This document shows, piece by piece, positions 55,330 to 64,000 of a stretch of 64,000 nucleotides of DNA. The first letter of the stretch is position 1; every line of letters starts with the position of its first letter. Origin of the DNA: Ananas comosus (Eukaryota > Streptophyta > Magnoliopsida > Poales > Bromeliaceae); contig NC_033623.1 in the NCBI RefSeq assembly GCF_001540865.1, forward strand, positions 2,861,067 to 2,925,066. The letters run 5' to 3'. The notes beneath the pieces were generated by a model. The model did not search any database. It had not been told where the DNA came from and saw only the letters and a program-made list of their open reading frames with translations. A program made the translations under genes and the position numbers.

Positions 55330-55488
55330 TTTTTTTTTTTTTTTTTGAGATATAGGTAGCACGCTACCCGCTTCGTTTATTTCATTTAGAAATAAACTTA
55401 GCTAGAAATGTAAATCAACTAGGATTCAAACTTGGGTCTTGGGTATCAACCACCAAACCTTTTGCTACTTGCTCTAGAGACGGTCAGT
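55330..55488 (-). mobile_element. tRNA-derived SINE, copy 5, with 16-bp target duplication
   Basis: Complete body on the minus strand from CTGACCGTCTCTAGAG to a tail that appears as a 22-base T tract on plus. A perfect 16-bp target duplication GCCTGGTTAGACAATT lies at 55314-55329 and 55489-55504. This proves insertion by target-primed reverse transcription and fixes the element's limits at 159 bp. Confidence 0.93.
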
Positions 55489-55504
55489 GCCTGGTTAGAC
55501 AATT

Positions 55505-56380
55505 AATAGGCTAAAGTGGTGATATGGCATTTTAATACCATGATTGATTGTGACCATGTGCGAATCTCACATATGCGGGTGATCAAGTAATTAAGCGTGG
55601 TCGACGAACAAAATCAATAAGAAAATGGTGATTAATATAAATAACTAAGTAGGATACAAGATGTGGGATATATAGGTACGTAATGAACACATGTTAATTA
55701 GGAAAATGCTTTACTAAGAATGTTCCCTGTGCCCATGAAATAGTTTGGCACTCCATAGGTGGTAATGCTAGTGCTAGCCCACTACATATATATGAACTGT
55801 ATCCGTGCGATCGACCCTTCACTTTATTCATTTTTTGAACATTTTTGTGAAGTGCTGCATCATTAATAACTCAAGTTGATAGAGGATGCCATGCATGCTT
55901 AACCCTCATAATCTTTTAAACCTAGCCACAATCTAAAATACTATAGTCGGATTAAGGTTAAAGGATTTAAGCCTTATTATACTTTATATATATATAGGAC
56001 TATTTCAAATTTTGAAGGTATCACATTTCTCCCTTTTAAGTCTTGACGTCTTTGTCAGGCTCAAGAACACTGACAAACAGCAACCAATGTGAGAAATATC
56101 TTGCTAGCCTTATCATTCAGACTCTGATCATTTAACCTGTCATTTTTAGATCCTAATTATTTTGCCTGTCATTTCAGACCATGATCAGCTAAAACTTATA
56201 TTGCACTTTTGGCTGATGAATTGGCTCTGATACCAATAATTGAATGTCATATATTACTCAAATAATTAAGAGTACTATACATCAATCGGATTAACAAATC
56301 ATCCAAGTCATACAAAACCCTCATGGCCTGCCATATAGATCAGGCCTATGGTTGCCTATTAGGCCACAAGAGCCAATAAA
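55505..56380. other. No gene seen; possible LTR-element remnant on the minus strand
   Basis: On the minus strand, TTATTGGTATCAGAGCC (56220-56236) is a good initiator-Met-tRNA primer-binding word, and AAAAGGGAGAAATGTGATAC (56014-56033) looks like a polypurine tract next to an LTR start. They lie only about 190 bp apart, as in a small TRIM, but I could not find a matching LTR pair. Confidence 0.35.
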
Positions 56381-56385
56381 CAAAT

Positions 56386-58161
56386 TGTTAGATGTATGCC
56401 CTAGAAGCCAACCAGGCCGACACATGTATTCTTTCTAGGATATAATTTTGTATTTGATTTTAAAATATTATGAATAACTTTGGATTTTTATTTTCATTCA
56501 TGTTGTGTATGTGTCCATGAATCGTCCAAGGAATTAATAAGATGATGACATATATTCTCAAGTGTTGAGAATTTGAGACATGTGTCATTGGTGATTAATT
56601 CCTAAATGCTCCCGATCAATTGATCATCACGGGGACGGTGATTGATCCGATGAGATTGGTGCATAGGTCGCTTCCCTTTCAGAGTTGACGAGTTTCAAGT
56701 CGACAGTGTGGGGACACTGAAGCGAATATGCAGGTGGTTGTTAGAGAACAAGGGTACCGAGCGTGACCAACGCGAGAAGTCACTTGGATGTCTACTCACT
56801 CGTCAGTGACTTACTCAATTGTTGCAGTAGTGTGACTGGTCCTTTGACCTGCGGTGCCTCGGCTATTCACAATGAGGTTACTGTAGTTTGACTGTACATA
56901 CACTTGGTCCCTAGCCATTCGGGTCCTTGCGGTGCATGTTGGCTGCAGTAGGTTCATTGTAGGAATAGGGTGCGCACTCAGATGGAATCTATCTCCCTTG
57001 GTAGATAGGGGTGTTAGTCCTATGTGATTTATGAGACCGAGTTTAGAAGACCTTGGCCAGGGCAGAATAAATAGCGGAAAAGGGTTTCCGATATTAGAAA
57101 CTCGAGTCGAATAAATTTAACATATGACAGACGATGGGGTTTGACGAGTTATTCCATAACCTCCGTCTAGTCGGGACTCATGATAGAAGGATTGTATCAC
57201 ACGGTAACTGCACCAAGAGGTTCAGTATTCCATTCTACTGGAATGCCACTACATGCTGCTAGGCGTCACTGGTGGATTGTGAGACTCATGAGAATTATCT
57301 AGATGATCGATAATTCTCATTGGGCTGAGTTGGAATTGTTCTAATCCATTGAAAGGAGTTTCAGTGATATTGTTGATAGTGATCAAAATATATCTCACTA
57401 CCAGATAGAATAGAACCTATGGGGTCACACACATAAGAGGTTGTGATTGATCGGATAGCTAGATCGCGATTATTGAATCGCCGGAGGACCTAATTGTCAA
57501 TATGTTGATAATTGGACTAATTTGTAATTGTTACAAATTAGTGGTATTAAAGTGTAAATGTTACAAGAGAGGACTTACTAATAGTTAGTAAATTATAAGA
57601 GGACTTATGTGCAAATGTTGCATTATTAATTTGATAAGATCAAATTAATATAAAATTCAAGTCGAATCAAATTAGGATTTGATCGATCTAACCAATTAAG
57701 GAAAAGATAAATTTAAATCTAGATTTATACTTATCCTTAATTGTCATTATATTATTAGGAATAGGATTATATTCCTATATATAATATACGGGAGTTTTTA
57801 GAAAACCCTAGCCGTCATCTATCCTCTCTTCTCTCTTCCATCTTCTAGCAAGAAAGACGTCCTTTTGCAAGGGAGCTAGCACCCCGGTGAGGACATCGAT
57901 CAAATCAAGAACCTCGTGTGGATACCTATAGAGGCCGGACGCGTGTGCGGCTTCAAGAGAACCCGATTCCACGATCATCAAATTGAGGGAAGGATTTATC
58001 CGCGAAAAAGGTAATGATTCGATCTTACTTTTCTCCTTTAATCTTAAAGAACATGAGGGATCCTAATTGCGTGGTTTTGAGATTAGATCTCGAGAGTTTT
58101 CAAAATCAAATTTGTTTAATTTTCTTTTCCGCTGCGTTTTACCGTACGCAATTTTCTAACA
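56386..58161 (+). mobile_element. Solo LTR (1776 bp) of a Copia-type retrotransposon
   Basis: Begins TGTTAGATGTATGCCCTAGA and ends CAATTTTCTAACA, with a perfect 5-bp target duplication CAAAT (56381-56385 and 58162-58166). No second LTR or internal domain lies between, so it is a solo LTR left by recombination. A TATA-like TATATATAATATACGG near 57777, followed by a pyrimidine-rich leader (about 57800-57840), marks the probable U3/R promoter. The start motif is one common to plant Copia LTRs; the lineage is not determined. Confidence 0.85.
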
Positions 58162-58166
58162 CAAAT

Positions 58167-58542
58167 TTCACTTTGGAGAAAAACATGTCGCACTTAAGGT
58201 TACTAACCCTGTCTAAGAATAGTGTACATCAACTCTAGGAGTGAAATACTCAGAGTGACGAACCCTATCTAAGAACAATACCTCTCAATGGGCAGGCGAA
58301 CTGAAGCACTAAAGGTTGTGAATTCTGTCTAAGAGCAGTAGCGCAATCTCAAGCTAAAGTTACATGAATATGCTTAAAGCTCCGACAATAACTCAATACT
58401 TTAATCAACATCTATAGACGACAACGCAAAGCCAAGAAATACTCTTGAAGAGTATCAATGAAACCAAATAGGTCCATATTCAAGCATAATCACAATCTCA
58501 AAGCCGACTAGTATGCTATACTATGTGAGTGTCAAAGAAGAT
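58167..58542. repeat. Three imperfect tandem units between two LTRs
   Basis: The word ACCCTGTCTAAGAATAGTG recurs in changed form three times (58206, 58263 and about 58323; variants CCCTATCTAAGAACAAT and TTCTGTCTAAGAGCAGTAG), with a spacing of about 58-60 bases. No coding frame. Origin unknown. Confidence 0.5.
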
Positions 58543-59144
58543 TGTTGGAAATAATACGGTAGTGGAAACTTACGAACCGGATAATCAACGTATCCGGGAA
58601 CCCGAATCGGATCGGATTGCTTGTTTTACAAGCCTTTTTGGATCGTCCTTGTCTCGATGCTTCTGGATCTCCTACGTTTCTCGCCTTCTCCCGCGCGTAC
58701 GCCTTAAGCCACGGATCGGATGCAGATCTAATGTGACGAATGCTAATCGAAGAGGGCTACCAGAGTCCTCTTCTATGTCCACACTCCAAAACCCCAGGAA
58801 CGTAGGTGGAAATCCCAGAGAGGAAGAAGAGAGAGAATAAGGATGATATTTCGTGGGTTTTTACGAATTTGATCGTATTCGATCGTCTCTTTTTTCGGAG
58901 AGAAAAGGGGGCGTATATATAGAATAACAAAACCCCTAAATATCCTGAATCTCATATAGATTAGGATAAGGATCAGGATATCTATTAACATATAATAGAT
59001 ATCCACTAGTAGATATGTTTCTTAACTGATAAGAAACATATGATTCATTCTTATCCTAAACTTATTAGGATAAATCATGATCCACGTCTTATGTGGATCG
59101 GGTTAGATCATAACCCGCCAATGTGGACACACCATATAGCAACA
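58543..59144 (-). mobile_element. 3' LTR of a minus-strand Copia element (602 bp)
   Basis: On the minus strand the LTR starts TGTTGCTATATGGTG (59144 downward) and ends TTATTTCCAACA at 58543. A polypurine tract AAGTGGGAGAT (59145-59155) directly precedes it, in the right place for plus-strand priming. The five bases AAGAT (58538-58542) are the expected target-duplication half; the partner LTR is beyond the window end, so it cannot be checked here. Confidence 0.8.
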
Positions 59145-60184
59145 ATCTCCCACTTAGCCACATTGGCCAATTCTCTTTTACTTATTCATCTCTTTATACG
59201 AGTAATGGAGCGTGCGACCTGACGAAAAAAACACATGCAGGAGTGCTATATTAAGTCACCACCCAACTAATATAGCACATCACTGACTTAATTCGTCTAT
59301 GCCCTAAACGTTTCAACACACATCGGATCAAGCATCACAAAGTCCCTCTCCTGTAATGACAGGGCTCGACCCCACCGTTATTTCTCGTACTCATGATTAT
59401 CTCAAGTAACACAATAGAGATAACCGCCCGAGCAATGAGTCACAAGACTTACGTGGTGTGTTATCGAAACATCTTCCTCAGCCCCTCATGTTAATCCATA
59501 TTGGTCCAAGCACTTTACCAGATATGCTCCGCGAGATCGTATTTTTTCATGATCCTGAGATACATGCTAAGTTAGTTACTTTGGACCTCCACTTCATAAC
59601 GTAGTTCTAAGTCGAGGACACAAAAGGATTAGTGCTCACACAGTGACATGGAGGGAAGAATTTATGTCACTCTACTAAATGGTCGACAAGCATATACAGT
59701 ATGATATGTATGCTATGGCGGAGCTCCCACTCAATGGGTCGTGTCACGCTCTAAAAAACGCCATATGAACCTTGGTCTAGGTACCACTAAGATATCTAAC
59801 CACTACAACTCAAGTCATCTCTCTAACCTGAGCACATAGGTTCGGCTACTATACAGGCTCGATATGAAATTTTACAAAAACTCATATCCGACTCTTGAGA
59901 GTCTCATCTTAAATTAATTAAGCTGACTTTAAATTATATCAACATTTCATTCATAACATATATGAATAAAGTAATCATATTTCAACTACTCAAGTTTAAT
60001 ATGATTATCTAATCTCATCCTGCTCACTACCTAGGTGCCAGGGCGATCACCCGTGTGAGTGGGCTGATCTGAGCCTGGTGACTCAACGAATATGTGTCTA
60101 CTAGTATCAATTACGCAATCACATTAAAAGGGGAAAAATATATTTTTATTAATAAAGCGTAAGATACAAAATAATGTCCATATA
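59145..60184 (-). other. 3' untranslated part of the Copia element
   Basis: About 1 kb between the end of the RNase H frame and the LTR, beginning next to the LTR with the polypurine tract. No coding sequence is seen. Confidence 0.6.
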
Positions 60185-60960
60185 TCAAAACCTACGAAGA
60201 CCCAAACTCCTAACGTGGGTCTGGAACGTATCCCTAGCTATCGGCTTGGTCAACGGATTAGCCACCATCCTAGTGGTGGAGATATGTCTAAGAAATATCT
60301 CGCTTAGCCTAATCATCTCTCGAATGTAGTGAAAACGGATATCAATATGCTTGGTCCTGCCATGATACTTGGGATCTTTCACATGCTCCGGAGCAGCCAT
60401 GCTGTCAGAGAACATCTCAACAGGTTCATTAGCTCGAGTCATGATGTCGAGGTGCTGAAGAAATCTCCTCAGCCCAACAGCCTCCTAAACGGTCGCTGAA
60501 CAAGCAACGTACTCCGCTTCCATGGTTGACAAGGCAATACAGCTCTGCTTCTTACTACACCAGGATATTGCCCCACCTCCAAGCATAAAAACATAACCTG
60601 AAGTGGACCTGCGCTCATCTCTATCACCGCCCCAATCAGTATCACTATATCCTTTCAATCACAAGTCCCCAGCTTGGAAGCAGAGAACGAAATCACTGGT
60701 TCATTTTAAATATCGAAGGATTCTCTTGACCGCTTGCCAATAAATGGGTCCCGGGTTGCTCTGGTAACGACTTACCAAACCAACAGCGAAGCAAGTGTCA
60801 GGTTGAGTATACCATAGCGTACATCAAGCTGCCAATTGCACTCGCATAAGGAACCCTACTCATTTGCTCCGTTTCTTTATCCGTTTTAGGGCACTGATCA
60901 AGATTCAGAGTGTGATTCTTCTCCACTAGAGTGTCAACGGATTTACAATGATGCATTCTA
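60185..60960 (-). pseudogene. Copia RNase H domain, broken
   Basis: The translated minus strand gives the Copia RNase H signatures [20 protein letters not shown] and later [13 protein letters not shown], then the distal part with KHIDIRFHYIRE and the C-terminal NPLTKP. Stops and a frame change split it (the last open part is 60185-60442). The end GLRRF* at 60185 is the normal end of the pol polyprotein. Confidence 0.8.
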
Positions 60961-61600
60961 AAACACTCTAAATTTTTTTAATATAAGTTTCTTGAGACAA
61001 ACCAAGAAGCTTTCCAAAGAGATCACGGATGACCTTTACTCCGAGCACATAGCTCGCCTCACCCATGTCTTTCATTTCAAAATTGAAAGACAACCACTCT
61101 TTAGTGGTATTGATTAACTCTATGTCATTTCCAGCCAATAATATATCATCGACGTATAGAAAGAGGAACACAATCCCTTTCTTTGTCTTCTTGACGTATA
61201 CACAGTGGTCCTCCTCTATCATGGACATAACGATAGAGGTAATGGCTTCATGAAACCTGAAATACCACTGTCTCGACGACTGCTTGAGACCATAGATGGA
61301 TCTTTTAAAACGACAAACTTTGTCTTCTGACCTTTGAGTACAAAACTCTCAGGTTGATCCATATAGATCTCCTCCACTAATTCTCCATTCAGAAAAGCTG
61401 TCTTGACATCCATTTGGAACAATTCCAAATCTAGATGTGCCACTAAGGTTAGAATCAAACGAATGGAGGCAAATCTCACAACGGGAGCAAATGTCTCATT
61501 GTAATCTACCCCTTGTCTCTGAGTGTAGCCCTTGGCCATTAGCCGAGCCTTGTATTTATCGATTGATCCATCCGCCTTGCGCTTAATTTTTAAAACTCAT
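60961..61600 (-). pseudogene. Copia reverse transcriptase, frameshifted
   Basis: The N-terminal part (61219-61539) has [20 protein letters not shown] and [13 protein letters not shown], both standard for Copia RT. The catalytic YVDD lies in a different frame (61145-61156, in FLYVDDILLAGND). A frameshift near 61310-61320 separates the two, and a stop stands where the conserved GNKW tryptophan should be (61597-61599). The enzyme cannot be made from this copy. Confidence 0.85.
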
Positions 61601-62856
61601 TTATTTCCAATAGACTTGCGCCCAGGTGGAAGGTCAACCAATTCCCATACTTGGTTCTTGCTCATGGAGTCCATCTCATCTTTCATAGCAGCCATCCACT
61701 CACTGCAAGCTGACGTCTGTAGCGCTTCTTTATAAGAAGAAGGTTCATCATCATCGAGCGGAGTGCACATGAAAATATCCCCTTCGATCTCAAAATGTCG
61801 ACCGGGAATATGTCCACGTTCACTTCTACACAATGGAGGGTCCGAACTACAGACTTCCAAGGATATGCTCTCATTCAACGAAGCGTTCCCACTAGTCGGA
61901 GGATCGCTACCACTTCCTTCAGCGACTTCGGGAAGTGATCGATCACCCTCAATAGCAGATGGGGTAGCGTTGTCCTGTAACTCATACAATCCGACGTCTC
62001 TTCGCATTTCACCAATGCTTGAAAAATTCCCTTTTAGGAATTCTACATCACGAGACTCAATCTCGATCATACCACCATTTGGGTGTTCACCATATATCAC
62101 ATAGCCCTTCGAATTTTCAGGGTATCTGATGAACACATGTTTGCTCGCTCTAGGGCCGAGTTTCCCGAATCTATGTGAGAGGCTGTGAACATATCCAGCC
62201 GAACCCCAAGGGCGTAAGTAGTGTAAACTTGGCTTTCTACCGCTCCACAACTCATATGGGGTAGTAGGCACTGATTTGCTAGGGACTCGATTAAGGATAT
62301 AGGCTGCAGTCAAAAGACCAACTCCCCAAAAATTTATGGGAAGTCGCGCTTGCGTCATCATCGACCTAACCATGTCTAATAGAGTACAGTTCCTTCGCTC
62401 TGCAACATTATTTTGTTGCAGAGTACCGAAAATAGTGAGCTGTCTACTAATACCTTTTTACTCACAATAAGTTTTGAACTGATCAAACAAGTACTCACGA
62501 CCTCGATCAGTGCGAAGCACCTTTACACTTCTTTCTATTTGATTCTCAGCCTCCGCAACGAAGCACTTGAAGCAATTGAACTGATCAGACAAGTACTCAC
62601 GACCTCGGGTAGTGTGAAGCACCTTTACACTTCTTTATATTTGATTCTCAGCCTCCGTAACAAAGCGCTTGAAATAATCTAAAGCTTCAGATCGGTGAGA
62701 AAGCAAATACACATATCCATAATAGGAATAATCATCAATGAATGTGAGAAAATAGCAAACACCATGCCAGGCCCTCACATTCATTGGCCCATAAATGTCT
62801 GAGTGGATTAGCTCTAAAGGATGATAGGCACGAGTAGCCTTACCAAAAGGCTTTCA
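61597..62856 (-). pseudogene. Copia integrase, broken by stops, with an internal duplication
   Basis: The core signatures are visible in order: LIHSDIYGP, FIDDYS, RTDRGREYL, VAERRNCTLLDMVRSMM, then the GKKPSLHYLRPWG-type C-terminal region (here SGRKPSLHYLRPWG). A 102-bp direct repeat (62476-62577 and 62578-62679), exactly 34 codons, duplicates the region around EAENQI-RSVKVL. Several stops interrupt the catalytic core. The long remaining frame (61597-62373) is the C-terminal part with an acidic linker to RT. Confidence 0.85.
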
Positions 62857-63477
62857 ACATGCCTTCCCAGCTAGACAAGGCTCGCACACAGATATGTCAA
62901 CTTTGGCAAGAGACCCCAAAAGGCCTTCTCGAACCAGTCTATTCATTCTTTCTTGACCTACATGACCCAATCTGGCATGCCATTTAACGAATTCATCACA
63001 GAGAATATATGAAGAAGAAGAAGAAGCAAATGCAAACGAATCATCCTCTAAATCTAATTTAAAGAAACCATCAACTAATGTACCATATCCAAATAAAGTA
63101 CCATAAAAGAAAATATCAAGGCGGTCTCTGTCAAAGTGAAATGAATATCCTAGATGCAACAAAGCTAAAACTGAACATAGATTACATCGAATTTCGGGTG
63201 CATATAGCACGTCCTGAAGAAGTAAAGTGCGGCCACCACGCAACTTGAGTTGGTACGAACCGACTCCAAGGACTTCTTCCTTCGTGCCATTCCCATGGGT
63301 GACAAACTGTGTGCCAGACGGTACTCGATGATAATCTACGAACCCCACTCAATCACGAACTTCATGTTTGTTTGCTCCTGTATCCACAATCCAATCAGAA
63401 AGAGAATGAGCTACTAAAGCATGAGAGCAAACAAAACAGTGTGAGTTAAGTGGTAGGGTTACCTTTTTCGGCTCAGG
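62854..63477 (-). pseudogene. Copia protease and GAG-pre-integrase region
   Basis: The protease active site DTGA is at 63373-63384 in WIVDTGANKHE. A stop (63349-63351) follows it. The GAG-pre-integrase part (62854-63348) ends with WHARLGHVGQERMNRLV and the zinc-binding CEPCLAGKAC. A stop lies at 62854-62856, at the border with the integrase core. Confidence 0.85.
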
Positions 63478-64000
63478 ACAATTCCGAGCGAAATGACCCT
63501 TATGCTTGCAATTGTAACATTTTAGCTTTGTAGCATCCTTATTGCCAGCACGCTTGCCTCTGCGGCGCTTTCCAACTCCATCCTGAGGAGCTTGATTTCA
63601 TTTCTTCTGCGCTCCATTGTTGTGATGCTTTTTGCGCTTGGGTGCGATCCCACTGCGCTTCTCGGAGCGTGCAACAAGAGCGACAGAACGGTTCACTTCC
63701 AAGCGCTCTGCCTCGAGCTCAAGATGGCGCGAGATGTCATTAAACGTTTTAATATTCTCATTGTGCGTCATCAGGAGCTTCATCTGGGACCATTCAAGAT
63801 CAGGCAGTGAACGGATCACTGCTAGAACTTGTTGCTCATCAGTGAGTTCGTTTCCAGTAGTCTTAAGGTCCCGAATCATGACGCTCATCACATGAAGGTG
63901 TTCAGCCATTGAATGCTTCGGGTCTTTAATATGCTGTAGAAATTTGAGATTTAAGGCACGTAGCCTCGTAGATGAAGTTTGACCAAAAGTAATCTTCAAA
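63478..64000 (-). pseudogene. Copia gag with zinc knuckle, partial
   Basis: The UBN2-type gag frame (63598 to the window end) shows LKFLQHIKDPKHSMAEHLH and RDLKTTGNELTDEQQVLAVI. A stop at 63596-63598 separates it from the zinc knuckle CX2CX4HX4C at 63478-63519 (CYNCKHKGHFARNC). The N-terminus of gag and the 5' LTR lie outside the window. Confidence 0.85.

Overview
The window is nuclear DNA of a flowering plant: a P-type PPR gene, a bL33-type organellar ribosomal protein gene, a TIR-NB-ARC gene of the TNP/XTNX type, and a dense plant transposon load (MULE, hAT, CACTA-like and PIF-like MITEs, a Helitron, a tRNA-derived SINE, Copia elements). I suspect a monocot, but nothing in the sequence proves it and I name no species. 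It is gene-poor: only three confident host protein-coding genes in 64 kb (PPR at 11515-13716 +, L33 at 23751-23924 +, TIR-NB-ARC at 28523-31555 -). Two small non-coding gene parts (a duplicated promoter/5' leader of L33 and likely spliced 3' exons of the PPR transcript) go with them.

Layout. 1-9.06 kb is a cluster of related inverted-repeat elements (about 540 bp full forms and 200-250 bp short forms), each bounded by (CT)n/(TA)n microsatellites and carrying a subterminal hairpin whose two arms change together from element to element. 9.06-11.1 kb has no recognised gene. 11.1-15.5 kb holds the PPR gene. 15.7-16.4 kb is a MULE-type element with a GC-rich core. 17.0-21.6 kb is a tandem duplication (two copies of about 1.63 kb) of the L33 promoter, first exon and intron start, with a 1.35 kb terminal-inverted-repeat element exactly at the junction; the L33 coding exon follows at 23.75 kb. 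25.0-26.9 kb is a direct duplication joined by a single N. 28.5-31.6 kb is the TIR-NB-ARC gene, with three copies of one MULE-MITE family in the next 8 kb.

From 33.7 kb to the right end the window is essentially transposons: a PIF-like MITE (36 kb), a hAT element with perfect 8-bp target duplication (38 kb), a MULE carrying a nested TRIM (43.5-46.5 kb), a Helitron whose empty site is preserved 55 bp upstream (46.6-48.0 kb), a three-level nest hAT > CACTA-like > SINE (51.5-53.7 kb), a SINE with a 16-bp target duplication (55.3 kb), a 1.78 kb solo LTR (56.4-58.2 kb) and a degenerate Copia element on the minus strand (58.5 kb to beyond the window end).

Assembly note: there are seven isolated single-N positions (2846, 5669, 19158, 22976, 25941, 47832, 53611). 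Three are flanked by direct duplications, two lie in TA microsatellites and one abuts a poly-T tract, so at least some local duplications here are probably gap-closing artefacts. The host genes do not form a pathway together; their shared theme is only that the PPR and L33 products both look organelle-targeted gene-expression proteins.
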